64,000 nucleotides of DNA, taken from positions 18,630,899 through 18,694,898 of the forward strand of contig NC_084678.1 in assembly GCF_028389875.1 (NCBI RefSeq). Reading direction: 5' to 3'. Origin of the DNA: Rhea pennata. Taxonomy: Eukaryota; Chordata; Aves; Rheiformes; Rheidae. Below are positions 1 to 12,427 of this stretch, in pieces (the first letter of the stretch is position 1; each line of letters begins with the position of its first letter). The notes beneath the pieces were generated by a model. It was not told where the DNA came from. It saw nothing but the letters and a program-made list of their open reading frames with translations, and searched no databases. The translations under genes were made by a program, and so were the position numbers.

Positions 1-738
1 ATTCATATCTTCATTGCCTTTACATGTTCTCTGTGTCAAGGCTATCACAACATTACTGGGTGCCAGCTTTGCATCATTCAGAAACATGCATTAGTGAAAT
101 GCTCCCCATGTTTTTCCACTAGGACTCCATTTAAGTTTTTCATTTTAAAGCAATAGATGTATTGTGTTATAGTAAGTCACTGAAATAAAATATTTGTATT
201 AATGTTTAGGATGCAGTATCTAAGGAGATGGATATCTGGAGTTAAGAGAACTGGAGTTCAAGGTTTTGGATTAGATGCTTAATCAGTTTATCTGGTGGAG
301 GAAGGTAGAGAACTAAACTACAGTCCTGTGTACAGTTGATGATGCATGAGGGACTCGCTTTTAAGACTCTCTAACAGGACTTTCTACAGCAGCTTAAGAA
401 TCTGTTTGCTTTTAGTACTAAAAACCACATGCACAAAACAAGGCTACAAAATATTTTGTAGCTATTGTAATTCTGTGTGAGGGAGTAAGGTACTATGCAT
501 TAATAAGAAGTCTTATTTAAGAAATTAACGTATAATATGTAATTAATAAGGAATTAATTTCACAAAAACATAAAAAGATTCCCATTGCATTATGAAAACA
601 GTTTGAGAGCACTGGCAGAAATATTTTATAAAGGAAATGGAGATGCCCTAGCAAAACAGGTTAACCATCCTAGCTGCCTAGCACTGAGAATTCAGTAGGA
701 AACAATTTGTGATAACAAACTTTCTTTTCCTTTTTTAC
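1..738. other. Part of TGM6-like intron 9
   Basis: AT-rich sequence with no exon-like segment on either strand. It is most simply the start of the intron after exon 9. No repeat family was recognised. Confidence 0.5.
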
Positions 739-981
739 CTTCTGGATATTTATAATTGTAAGTGACATCCACACGGGAATTGCTGCCCACAGCTTTGGTG
801 CTGATAAACCTGCCAATTATTTCGGTATCACAATAAACTTTTTTCTTAGTTCCATCATTGTATACAATCCATCTGTTGCAATCAGCGTTCACCTCCGTAT
901 ACACAAATAAGGTGTCATAATCCAAGTCTACATCACCTTCTTTGATGGCTATAACAGATGCAGGGCCGCACTGAAATAATC
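739..981 (-). CDS. TGM6: TGM6-like exon 9
   Basis: Residues 364-445, with [33 protein letters not shown] and YKYPEG, the calcium-binding end of the catalytic core. Donor GT at 737-738 in phase 1. The next exon should lie left of position 1. Confidence 0.92.
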
Positions 982-2551
982 CTAGGACATGAAACAAATG
1001 TCAGAAACCATATTAATAATGATCAGTTTGAAGAAAGTCACAATAAGAACTTGCACTGTTACCTTTGCTTTGTTCTTGTGGAGTTGCATCTAAAACCTGC
1101 CATCCATTGTATGATGTTCCCAGGTCTTGGCGAATGAACCAGCTTTCATTCCAGACATGATAATCCCTGGAGATGCAAAGAACAATGTCTAGGAAGTGTA
1201 TGAATACACACTTCCAGTTTGAAAGGCATGGGGAATTGTGTTCTGAAAGATTTACCAAGATGTGACATGAGCTGTCTAGTTACAGCAGCTCACTGCCACT
1301 TTCAAAGGATAGCTTTACTGCCTGCTGTTTGTTGGTGGGTTTGGGGCGGGGGGTTGTTTGTTTTTGAGAGAGAGAACAGATGTCAGCAAGTAGTTTGCTT
1401 TGGGACCAAGAGAAAGATCTAGGTCTTGGATATAGGCAACATTTGAAGGGCACTTAACCCAGTCTCCAAAAGTGGGAAATGTTGAGGGTTTTCTCCCCCT
1501 TTTTTTTAAAAAGAAAAGAAAACTTAAGCTGTAATAAGCCAGAAAAAGAACATTCATAAAGTCCAATAGTCTGTCTATAGTAATGCGCAGTAGGAGGTGT
1601 TTAGAAAAGAGTTAAGAACAGCATATGGGTAGAATGACCCTTTTCCTGATATGCTCTGCTATTTTCTAGCAATCAGAGTTAGGGACTTTCTGAACTAAAG
1701 GTTACATTGAGACCACGATATTTAATGCTGACTAGTTGAAATGTCTTTAGTGGCTTTTAAAACATCTTTATAGCTTTGTTTTCACAGCATCCAGTGGCAG
1801 TGAGTTCCACAAACTCTGAAAAGAAAGGACAGCACAAAAATAGAAGATAGGTCACAGGAGGACTCAGAAAAGAAGCTTCGTCCACTGAATTTTGTTCAGA
1901 GATGAAGTTTGTCTCTGTCTGTCTCTCCCTAAGGAGAAACACTGAAAAGCTTCTTGGGGAGGCTCCCATCTACTTGGGAAGGATGGCAGGCCAAGTTGAG
2001 GAACAGAGGCTTTGGATGTGTGATGAGAAGAAGCTACTGCAGCAGCAAACTAGTTAAGACCATAGAAGTTACATAGCTGCATTATTAGGAACAAACTGGT
2101 TAGGGATCAGTAAATGAGAGACTTCGGATGGTGCTTTTCAGAAGAAACATACCACTTTTTAAGAAAGTGGTAACTAGTTTGAGGTCAGGGACTGCAAAAA
2201 AAAGTGTGTTTTTGTTTTTTTCTTTTTCTTTTCAAGTAACTTATCTCAAAACCACAACATACGGTTTCCAAACTGGTATCTGTTCTCTTAATTTAAATAG
2301 CTGCATGAACTTCTGTCCACTCCGTTGCTTTTGTGCTAGTAATGTTCAAGTTTTTAAATCACATAAATCCTCTTCCTAAGTAATGGTGAGATATGGAAAC
2401 ATATATTTACCATGTGGAATCCTTGCCGATATTAAGACTCTTGCCAGAGCTGTCATAGTATTTATCAATACTCAGGTTTCTATCCACATCATGAGCAGAG
2501 TTAAAATTTGAAATCAAACGAGTTGGAATCCCCAAACACCTCAGAACTGAA

Positions 2552-2593
<42 letters not shown>

Positions 2594-5500
2594 CAGCAAT
2601 TACAAATATTTAGACATTTAATGTTGTTTCTCAAATATTTTGTGATTCTTCATTCTTGCAGTCTCTGAAGAACTGTTCCTCTTGTAGAATCAATTGCTTT
2701 ATGGTTTTGATTTAAAGAAAAAAAGCTGAGGTTACAAAGGCCTCCATTTTACCATAATTCTTTATTCTTAAAAACTCACCTGTGCACATCACACCAGCAA
2801 AAACCCAGCACTGGCCATACTGAACAGGCTTGTAGTTGTCCTGACGCCATTTCTGAAGGATTACCACACTTCCATCCCATCTGGATGGATTCTCATGAGA
2901 ATGGAAACTTCCTTGCCACTTTCCCAGGAGAACTCCATTATCATTATCATTTCCATTGATCTAAAAATAGGCCAGTGGACAGAATGGGCAAAATCAGTTG
3001 CATGTAATCAATTGTATCTAGTTTCTCAGATATATTGCTTAAGATAAAGATGGTTGAGTCTCACAGTGGTGACTAATGCTTTCTGCTTAACCATGTGGAG
3101 TTCAGATTAAATTGTCCATTTCTTACCATTGAACTGATTACTCTGCCCACATACTTAGGATCTCCTCTTCGGGATACATCAGTGGCTGGGTCCTGACGAT
3201 AATACAGGCTCAGATCAAGCATGGTGAGACAGATGTTTAGAAGAGGATCTTGAAACTGTGATCAGATAAGAGAATTTTTTTAAGAAAAGAGGGAGTTCCT
3301 GAGACAGAATCAGAGGAAGTTCTCCTGCAGTTCCTCCTTTCTAAGAATTTTGAGTCCAAAGATGATAGGAACAATGAGGCACAAAGACACTGAGAGAACA
3401 CAACGCACACTGCTGCAATATCAGCCAACAACAGGGTTACAAAACAAAGCAGAAATCTGGGAGGATGTCTTTGGACATCAAGAGAGATCATGACTGCAGC
3501 AAAACTGAAACTGCCACGTTTATTCTGATTGCAGTTATTGGATTCAGTGGAATTATACATGTGTCAGTTTTGGCCCATTGCAACTGTATTACAAAAATAA
3601 CTTTGTTTCTTTTTGTTATACACATGTGTACAGCCAAGTGAAATATGTTTTTCATGTGTACTGTGGATGCTCTGGTCACCGACTGGGCCCATACTCATGC
3701 TTGTAGCTCATGGTACACATAAGAGTTGCAGGCCTTATTGCAGTGTTGTGCCACACTGTCTCTCACCAAAGTCCTACTAGGCACACAGTAAACCACACTC
3801 AAAGATAGCCAGGTTTGTTTGATTTTTCTTTTTCATATAGGTAGACATATCTATCAAACAGAGAAATAATTAGAAGATTAAATCAGAGACAGAGTATAAG
3901 TCTAAACGAGTTCCTTACAGCTTACCTGTCCATAGTACCATCCTCTTGCTTCAATGTACTTTGCGTTGCCCACAAAAATGATTCCGTTTTCATTCAGAAC
4001 ATATTCCTGTCTCTCATTTTCATTAGCCATGTAGACATCATCACCTGAAAACAAAGTTGGCCTTGCTTTTAAACTTAAAACTGAGGGTACTAACAGCCTT
4101 TGAAAAACACTTCTATGTTGACCTAAAATGGGGAGGTAGATGTGGTATTTGGAAAACCATGTCTCATTGTTGTAGCTCCCTAGACGTGTACAATGCAATG
4201 AAATTGCATTTTATTGTATACAGCCTGGAAAAAAAAATCTATGTTATATTACTTTGACTATTTCCCCTAGTTTTAGTGTAGCCTTCATAAATTACCTCAG
4301 TGTCCTCACATCTTTGTTGTAATTTTTGTGGGGAAGATGGAGAAAAGCCCAAGCTAGCTCACTGGATTCTCTGCCGTATGAGGGTAGCTAAAAGTAAAAA
4401 AGACACTCTAACAGAAAAATGTCATGTGTATGTTTCTTTATTTTTCTAGTCATGTGTTCATCTCATTGAAGAATCCAAACTGAGGATCTCTACTTGCCTG
4501 ACCCAAAGTGGTATCAGAAATGTTATTGGGATGACCTATTGAAATGTTCACTTTTCATCAGTTCTCATCAGAATTTGCCTGGTCTTGTGATACCACCAAA
4601 TGATTACTCATTTGTTCCAGTGCAGGCACTGTCAAGTTTTTCTCTCTGTAGTGCAATTTCCATGTATTAAAAGTTACACAACAAGTAATCTTTCAGGAGG
4701 TTCTTCAGAGATTGTTCCCTCAGGACCTTCTATGCAGAGGCAGTCTGAGTCTCTAGCATATAATTCTGTAGTGGTTATTCTGTCTTCTAAGACAGACTGA
4801 GCTAATTAGCAGATTTTTTGATCTCTCCTCTTGACATATCTATTAGTAACCCTTGACTAACATATAGTCACCAAAAAAAAAAAAGTGGTTGATGGTGATT
4901 ACTTTTATCTTCTCTTATTATATAAGATTTCTAGTCATTTAGGTGACTAAGAGATCCCTCACAGAATCACAGAATGACTGAGGTTGGAAGGGACCTCTGG
5001 AGATCATCTAGTTCAACCCCGTGCTCAAGCAGGGTCCCCTAGAGCACATTAGATAGGATTGCATCCAGGCAGGTTTTGAATATCTCCAAAGAAGGAGACT
5101 CCTTAGCTTTAAAGTGGTTTAGTTCAAGGCTATTCTGGATTCATAGACTATCATAAATTTGCAAAAACTGAGTTTAGGAATTTTTATTTCTTCTGCAATA
5201 TGCTGAGGCTGCAGAAATTAAAAGTGGTAGCAGTAGGGATGTCCCACGTAAACCCATGATGAAATATATGGGAAATGCCAATCTTCCTTCTTACTAGTCC
5301 TCTTTCTCTTTTTAGAAATTTACTTGAGCCTTTATCCTTGCAGGCAACATTTGCAAAAGCAGTCTCGCTTTGATTTAGGTGCAAGTAAAGGAAATTACTG
5401 CATGCCTAATTAAAGTCCTGAAAAGTACATGTACTTTTCAAAGTCTGTCTGTGGAAAAAAAAAAAAGAAAAAAAAAAGATCTGCTCAGTCCTGAAGAAAG

Positions 5501-8423
5501 AGTCTTTCTTGTATATGGCCTTGTCATGTCCTATAGTGTATTTCACTAGAAAAAAAGCTGCGCGAGGGAAAGAGGGGGTGGGTGTGTTAATGTAGTAAAA
5601 CCATGTCTATGAACAGAGAGGTGAGAGCGCTGCCCCCAAAAAAACAAAGAAAGCAGTGTGGGTGAAGTAAGCTTGTTGTGCAAATGTGAAAGCAAATAGA
5701 TAAGTTACATTCAAGATATCAGTACCTACCTGGGCACCAAGGGTTAAAAAGCATCACAAACTGCCCCAGGAATCTGGAGAAGATCTTGTTCCCAGATGTA
5801 ACCTGCAGGATGAGATTGTATCGTCCAATGACAGCATTGGCTGGGCTGGATATTGTGAAGTTGGTATAGCCAGATTCACTGGGTTCCTGGACAGCACTCC
5901 AGCCACTAGCCCCCACCTCTGAGAGGTTAAATACAGCCTTTGTACGATGAGATTCTGAGGGAGATGGTCCTGCCAGAAAGAAGAGGTGCAGCAATATTTA
6001 TGTTACTTTGGGTAATTTCTTTATGTTCCAGAGCATAGTGCAGTATTAATCTTGCACTTGAACTGAACACATTGGGGGAAAAGGGTTAGAAATACATGAA
6101 AAAAGATTGCATTTCTAAACAGAATAAGGAAAGGATCGCATGGGATAAAAAGTATAGCTCTGCAAGAGTGTGGAGTAAGATAAGAGAGTGTTACCTATTT
6201 CAGTGACAAATGCTAAGCTCTCCCCAGTCTGCTGTGGCCTGCTGAAGTACAGGCTAATAGTGAAGGCTTGTCCTCGCCTCACAGTCAACTCTGTGTTGGC
6301 ATATCTGTCAGTATGATGTGCACCTGCATTCACTGATGGTTGCCAGCTAATATGTGTTGGTGTCAGATCTGTAAAACAAGCGAAAAAATATTAAGAAGCA
6401 GCAAGTGAAGAAAAGTCATTTGTTGTCAGGTGGAATTATGAGGTTGCTAAAAGCAGAAACCTCTTACTGAAGGAAGTTCAGACTAAATGGAAGATTCTTC
6501 AGTGGGCTGATAAAGTCTAGTGGCCAGTAATAGAAAACCTGTGCTTTGGTTTTGTTGCAGGAGTCTCATACCACAGAGACTCGTACTCTTTCTATACCAT
6601 GTAGGACCCCTTTTCTTCTTTTTCTTTTTTGCGCTCTTTCTTTTTTTCTCTTTTTCTTTTTCCCAGGGCAAATCAGTGTCATTTCAGTCACCACCAAAAA
6701 GTAGTTAGTAGCCCCTATATATTTTCAATGTATATAAGTATCCTGGAAACAGCTACTAGAATATTTTCCTTTTATTGTTTACATTCTGTTTCTGCCATCT
6801 GACGTAGAGTAGGGAAAGATACACAGTCAGAAACTTATAAAAGTGAACAAAAGATATTTGTGGACACCATTGAGAGTTTTTGACAAAAGGTCATCTGATG
6901 CAATTTAGTTCCACCCAAAGTGAAAAACTGACCACTGGGATTTGTGTTGTAGTATGCACTACCCTAATATCCTAGACGGATTTTTTGGTGACTTATTTAC
7001 AGTATGCTTGGAGTTTTCTGATATCAAAGGTCCTCCTTTGCACATATGGTTATCATGGTCTGTTGTTTAAAACCAACAAAGTGATTCTTACCATCTTAAA
7101 TGCTTTACTTTTTGGCAGGTGAGTACTTATGCAGTTCTCCTTGAAAGATTGTTTTCCCTTCTCTTGTTCATGCTTTATTGTTATGCTCAAACCTGTGCAG
7201 AGTTGTATTGTCCTTGGGAGCTCTCAGAGGCGCTGTCCTTCAGGCTTATATATATCCTATGATACTCTATGAAGTGTGGTTGGAGCATAGTGTTGCAAGT
7301 TTTGGCCTGTGCTCCAGGAAAAGTATCCTTGTGAAGAAGCTCCCTAACCACTTTTATTAATGCTAGTGGTGAGATTCTCCCCCCCCACACACACACTTTG
7401 GGAGGAGGAAGAGGGACCAGCAAGAAGAATTAAAAGGAATTGAATGGAAAACAGCAAAGACATGGGATGGAAAGATGGGTTCAGGCCTACAGCATAACGC
7501 ATTGTTATGGTAGGGATCTTCAAACAAGCTTCCAAGTCTATCTCATAGTGAGAAACTAAATCAGATCTGAAACAGTATAGCAGCATATTACACTACAATT
7601 TATATATAATCTTTGCAGAAGAAATAAAAGCCATATCTAACTTGTGAGGGTGAGGAAAGTGCAGTGCCAATAATAAATGCAAGGAAGAAATTTTTTTTGT
7701 AGTTCGTAACTACAAAGAAGTAATGTAGTAAGCATCAATAGGCTGAAATAGACAGCCTTTAGCCTGAATATCTGTGACAATATGATGGTGAACTGCTTTC
7801 AGCTGCTCTTTCCCCAGCAAAATAACGTTTTCAAAACTGAGTTCAAAAGGTTTCTTTCAAAACTGAACAAAGGATAAACCTGCCTTCCATTGCCTAGTTC
7901 ACCAGTCCTCTTCCTTTTAAATAATGATCTCTGCTAATACAAAACAGAGATACTGTCATTACAATTCTGCTTTAGTAGGGCTTTAACACATCTTTGAATG
8001 AATTTATGAACATCTACACAAGGTGTGGGACAACACTGGAGTATAATCTAGTTGCCCTCTATAGGCTCCATGCTTTCAGCTCCATTAGGATGGATTTTAC
8101 AAATTTTGTTGATACAAAATAAAGTACAAAGTGTCTCTGAAAGGCAATTTAAAGAATGAGGGGGCTAGATAGAGTTCTGGATGAGGCCTTTGAAATAATG
8201 GGATTTTTTTTCCCCCAGAAACTCTGCTCTGTTTAGAACTTATTCTCAAATAGGTGTGATAATAAACTGTTAAAAGTGGAATGCAAGAACAGTTTACAAT
8301 ATAAAATATCCTGCAGATAAGAAATCTATGCAGATAGCTATAAGGCATGTATCTTAAGGAAACACTTTTTGGGTAAAGAACACATTGAAGAGAAGCAAAT
8401 GACATACAGAACTCACCTGCCAT
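739..8423 (-). CDS. TGM6: Transglutaminase, TGM6-like, exons 1-9 (3' end outside window)
   Basis: Calcium-dependent protein-glutamine gamma-glutamyltransferase, which forms glutamyl-lysine crosslinks between proteins. Coding exons in transcript order: 8417-8423, 6195-6368, 5730-5969, 3926-4044, 3127-3255, 2780-2960, 2411-2546, 1063-1166, 739-981. All introns are GT..AG and all phases join (1,333 nt, about 445 residues). Visible are the N-terminal beta-sandwich (about 1-140, with RRGQAF and FNPW), then the core with YGQCWVF (Cys274), HVW (His332) and LDATPQE (Asp355), so the catalytic triad is complete. Residues I compared from memory favour TGM6 over TGM3: RQEYVL, ILQKW, YKPV and IRQDLG. The position directly downstream of a TGM3-like gene agrees. 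WDYHVW replaces the usual WNFHVW. The linker and both C-terminal barrels lie beyond position 1. Family membership is certain; the TGM6 label is inferred and could be a bird-specific TGM3 paralogue. Confidence 0.85.
1063..1166 (-). CDS. TGM6: TGM6-like exon 8 (catalytic His and Asp)
   Basis: Residues 329-364, with YHVWNESWF (His332) and [11 protein letters not shown] (Asp355). 104 nt, the same length as in the neighbouring gene. Asp-Tyr before His replaces the common Asn-Phe. Confidence 0.92.
2411..2546 (-). CDS. TGM6: TGM6-like exon 7
   Basis: Residues 284-329, with LRCLGIPTR and NFNSAHD. 136 nt, ending in phase 2 inside the Trp codon before the catalytic His motif. A run of 32 T (minus strand) lies just upstream of its acceptor. 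Confidence 0.9.
2559..2590. repeat. A32 tract at the exon 7 acceptor
   Basis: Thirty-two consecutive A on the plus strand, which is a T32 run on the transcribed strand, ending about 10 nt before the AG of TGM6-like exon 7. It may serve as the polypyrimidine tract of that acceptor. Confidence 0.9.
2780..2960 (-). CDS. TGM6: TGM6-like exon 6 (catalytic Cys)
   Basis: Residues 224-284, including YGQCWVFAG with the nucleophile Cys274. At 181 nt it is one codon longer than the same exon of the neighbouring gene. The segment around HSHENPSRW, where TGM3 proteins have YxGG, differs most. Confidence 0.92.
3127..3255 (-). CDS. TGM6: TGM6-like exon 5
   Basis: Residues 181-223 (129 nt, phase 0 to 0), with [10 protein letters not shown] and [12 protein letters not shown]. 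It was found by translating between the AG at 3256-3257 and the GT at 3125-3126. Its length equals exon 5 of the neighbouring gene. Confidence 0.88.
3926..4044 (-). CDS. TGM6: TGM6-like exon 4
   Basis: Residues 141-180, start of the catalytic core, reading [14 protein letters not shown] and GIIFVG. It is 119 nt, identical in length to exon 4 of the neighbouring gene, and ends in phase 0. Confidence 0.9.
4961..5107 (-). mobile_element. CR1 LINE 3' fragment
   Basis: Plus strand reads CACAGAATCACAGAATG then GTTGGAAGGGACCTC, the reverse complement of the 3' end of avian CR1 elements. It is only about 150 bp, 5'-truncated, and sits in intron 3 of the TGM6-like gene in the same orientation as the gene. 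Confidence 0.88.
5730..5969 (-). CDS. TGM6: TGM6-like exon 3
   Basis: Residues 61-141, second half of the beta-sandwich, with [11 protein letters not shown] and the family signature LFNPWC near its end. GT..AG borders, phase 1 to 1. Confidence 0.9.
6195..6368 (-). CDS. TGM6: TGM6-like exon 2
   Basis: Residues 3-61, first part of the transglutaminase N-terminal beta-sandwich, with HHTDRY and VRRGQAF. Acceptor AG at 6369-6370, donor GT at 6193-6194, phase 1 at both ends. Confidence 0.88.
8417..8423 (-). CDS. TGM6: TGM6-like exon 1 (7 coding nt)
   Basis: Start codon followed by GCAG and the donor GTGAGT. It ends in phase 1 and joins exon 2 to read Met-Ala-Asp. The neighbouring gene has the same seven-base coding first exon, which supports this choice. 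The 5' UTR boundary is not defined; no convincing TATA box was seen (only a weak TTAAATA near 8569-8575). Confidence 0.7.
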
Positions 8424-11400
8424 GCCCCCAGCTTGTGTGAAATGCGTACACCTTCTACTTTGTTCTTCAGGGATGTCCGATTCACGTTAATCATAAAAAA
8501 AAAAAACAAACAAACAAACAAGAGAACCTATTTGTGCTGTCAGATGAAATTCAGGAGAAGGGAGAGGTATTTAACAGTTGTTATTAATACCTGTAAACTT
8601 GTCAAACGAATGAACCAGTTCCTATAATAGATATATGTCTAATGCCAATGTTCCCGCTCAGCGTGGGTGTAATTATGGGAGGAGATACCAAAATTATTTA
8701 CTCAGAGGAAATACATTCTCTAGAATCCCAAGACAAGTAGAACTTCCTACAAAGAATAATAGGTGTGCCATGAATAAGTTATCTTTAAGGATGAGGAAAC
8801 AGGGAGCATGGTGGGAGGTACAAGCCATATGAAGGAAAAGGGGCACTTCCTTATTGCTTAACTTCCAGCTTGGCTAATGTCACTTCTGGTTTTGTTTAAT
8901 AGCTATGGGCTTTTTTCTTTATGTCTCAAATTATCTCTAAAACCCACCTGACTTTTATGTGAAATGTTAGAGTCCCATTAGGAACAGGTTTCTACCTCCC
9001 TATTTTGTTAGCTAGCCCTGACTATTTAAGTAAAATTTTTCTTTCAAAAAAAGTACTAAATATGGGTAGGTTTTTTTTTTTAACAGTGCAAACTCTAAGC
9101 CTTTCTGTCTTCACAGCTGTCAAAATATTACTTTTTACTATTACCAGCCTTACTTCAAAGTATACAGATAGTAAAGTGACTATCTTTACTATCTAAAGTA
9201 ACAGGAATAATTCTGTTTAGAATTCCTGAGTCCCACTTACCATGCTTTATCTCTTATCAAAAACTTAAAGAAAGTAGTTTGAATTTTAAGTTACAGAGAA
9301 AACAAAAATGAACAGGTGTTTCTGAAGTAACTAAAAGATTAAAATAGACCTTACATTTTTTTTTTTCCGGAAACATTGTCTGGATTGCATGAAGACTAGA
9401 CGAGTACTTACTTATATACAGCATTCACTCTAGCGATGTATTGCAAGAAAAATTCTGAAACCTTTCACTTTTGGCAGCACTATACCTAATGTGATCTTGT
9501 ATATTACCACTTACATTATAATTCAGAGGTCCTTCCTCTTCTTGGAAGTTTCCAGGATGTTCAGGCTCTCAAAACTTGTTCTAGGAATCTCCTTGAGCTG
9601 ATTTGATTGCTGCTCGTAGTTCTTTTAGTTGGTCTTTTTTTCTTATCCTTAATTCATATTCCGTGGAAACCATAAGAGCCACAAGCCTCTGATGTTACCT
9701 GATCTTCACACACAGCCCTAGTGACAAACTGCATCGACCAGTTCTTAAGTTCAGGTGTTCAGTGCTGCAGCGATTGCTTCAGACACTGCCCATTGCTCCC
9801 TCTGGAGTATGACTCTTGCTTCCTTTCTTCTTCCTTGCTACTCGTATAAGTAATTAAATCTTAGAACACTTCTGCCTCAGTTGCAACCACCTCTTTTATG
9901 TTTGTTTGACACACCCACAACGGTGTTCTCCAAATCACCAGGACCTTGCAAAGAGTGGCCTACATCCCAAACTGGCACCTGCCAGTCGACACCTTCACCA
10001 CACCAAAGCATCAGGAGCTTCTTTTGTAATCCTCATGGAATGCAGTGTTCACAGTTCCTACATGACTAATGACTTAACATTGTCACACATATTCTTCCTA
10101 GCTCAGTTCCACCCACTCACCACCAAAAATTGTTCAGGATATTTTATTCCCTCTTTTCCTTAGTTCCAGAGCCTTGGAGTTGCTGTGCAGTTTGCTGTCT
10201 TTCCAAGGAAAATGTACTAGTTTATTTCTCTCATCTCCTTAATCATTTCCTTTATGTGGAAAATGGAAATTCCACTATAATAATCTTCCTGGTTACCGTA
10301 TTGCATCTTGCGCTTGTACTATTGCTACTCTTTACTAGAAAGAGGAAATCAACAACTTCCACAAAAGATATTGCAGAGTACCTTCTGTGAGTCTGTATCC
10401 TAATAGGCAAACGTTTAATTGGACATGTTGACTTTCTGTGTGTGTGTGTGTGAAGTGTTGCAGGGAAAGTGTTGCCTCTCTTTTAATTCCCCTGGAGGTC
10501 CAGTTTATAGGATTCTCTCATTTCTGCTAGTGCAGTTCACATGACTTCAGTGGAGTCTGGTGGTTTACACTGGTGCAAAAGATACAGCAGGAAGTCCTTA
10601 AGTGTATATATCCACATTCTGTTTTGAGTGTGGGTCCAAGGCTGAGTTTGATCTTGAACTGCCATCACTTGACTTATGTGATGAGAACACTGGGCTCTGA
10701 TAAACCTTGATGACCATTGGGATTAAAAGAGAGGGTACAACTGTGGGCTTGTACAACCTCTCTCTAGCCCACATAACGAGCACTGGAAAACTAGGTGGCA
10801 GTAAGTGTCTTCCTAAAGCAATTTTTGCGGGCTGCAAGGGCAAATGTTGTTTCTAGCCACTGAGCTTAGGCTGTCCGCATAACAGTGAGGAGTCCCTATG
10901 GCAAGTCACGGGTACCCTGCACTGTGGGACGAAGGGAGAGACGTGGGGCTGGTTCCAGCCAGGCTTTAACTGGTTTCCTGGCCCAGCAGTCTGAAGTACA
11001 GCAGAGCAGTAGCTTTACTTTCCCTTCACTTCATCCATACAGTTCACTTTCAGACAGAGACTGACTTACTGTTATAAAATTATCAGCCATAAGCCAAGTC
11101 ACTCACTGTACTACACCTAGTTCACTTTTTCTTGGAACCCAGCTTTTAGCTTCTGTTTCTACACAAAGTACTTCATTAGCTGCCAGTTAGGGTTGCATTG
11201 AGAGAACATTGCCATTATGCACGCTGTTTAGCAACAGGTGGAAGATGGGGAAATCAACAGCTAAGTTTAATTACACCATTTTAAAATGAAGACTAATACA
11301 CCCTTTATTAAAACACACCCTTCTGTTGGAATTTTGGGGCCTCACAACGTTGAAACAAATTTGGGGACATCCTTTCCTCTCACTAATTTCTTTCATGCCT

Positions 11401-12100
11401 GTGACCTGAACCTATCATCACATGAAGAGTTTAAGTAAACTACTAAACTTGAACTCTCCTGACCTTGAGGTTAACTGGACTCAATATTTAGTTTATTATT
11501 TGCTGAAAAAGGACGGTTTCCTCACACAGATTAATCTATAATGAAGATTTCTTAATTGTTCTCAAGGTATGATTTAACATTGCCCTCCCTTTGATTCCCA
11601 GATAATATCAGCAAGTAAAAAATGTCAACATGCCAAACTACTATACAGATTAGGCTGGGCAGTTATCTCAAGGTGTTTGTAAAACTGCCCCCTAACTGAG
11701 CACCATACAAATTCCTTTAGAACATTTCCAACATTTCCTAGGCCTCATTAGGTCATTCTGATTCCCACCCCTCCCCAAAACATCAGGGGAAGTGTTCAGG
11801 TCACTCAGTGATAAACTTTACAGTAAGAGAGAGCTAACTTCCACAAATCATGCACCTCACTCAGACTACTCTCTAGTATCACAGTTGCAGTAAAGGAAAA
11901 GTACCACTTTGCAAGCCCACTGTATAAGGCTCTGAAAGATTAAGCACATGTTTATGAATGTATTGAAACATCCAGAGCCAGAAAGAATGATTTCTGAAGA
12001 AAAACAGTCAAAAAAAAATATCAATCTTTGGATAGAATGTAAGATGCTGTATTTAATAGCATGGACACTTAAAACAGTATGTGAAGAATCAACTATGCCT
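8424..12100. other. Intergenic DNA between the two transglutaminase genes
   Basis: Upstream region of the TGM6-like gene and downstream region of the TGM3-like gene. It contains an A12 tract followed by (CAAA)n near 8499-8520 and a (TG)8 run at 10437-10452. Several short open frames show no family resemblance. No exon or transposon was recognised. Confidence 0.5.
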
Positions 12101-12103
12101 CCG

Positions 12104-12109
12104 TTTATT
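12104..12109 (-). promoter_or_regulatory. Candidate poly(A) signal of TGM3-like gene
   Basis: AATAAA on the minus strand, about 170 nt past the stop codon. A second AATAAA lies at 12261-12266, only about 14 nt past the stop. Either could end the transcript; the distal one leaves a more usual 3' UTR length. Confidence 0.4.
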
Positions 12110-12279
12110 TAAAATTACAACATAAAAATTTGATGATATAATAGGGAAGTAACCCCTTATTGCAGGAAGCGAGGATTTTGTTTCAGAAGCAGCAATTACT
12201 TGGTTTGATTTTTCATTGATTTCATATGCTGTTTTGTTCAAGTTATTCAGAAATGGATCATTTATTGTATACTTTCCTC

Positions 12280-12427
12280 TTAGTTAATCACATTTATAGT
12301 CTTATATGCTTTGATATCTGCAAATTTGTCACAGGAGAAATTAACAAGTAGATGCTTCAGGCCACTCTCAGAAGGGATGATTTTAAACTTTGTGCTAGAT
12401 TTCTCACCGGCTTTCAGTGGTGGTACA
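12280..12427 (-). CDS. TGM3: TGM3-like exon 13 (terminal)
   Basis: Residues 643-691 and stop TAA at 12280-12282. Reads [30 protein letters not shown] and ends in an Ile-Asn tail, the TGM3-type C-terminus. Acceptor AG at 12428-12429. Confidence 0.9.

Noticed and set aside
8568-8576. TATA-like TTAAATA upstream of the TGM6-like gene
   Set aside because: Weak match about 145 nt from the start codon, without a second promoter element; not listed as a promoter.
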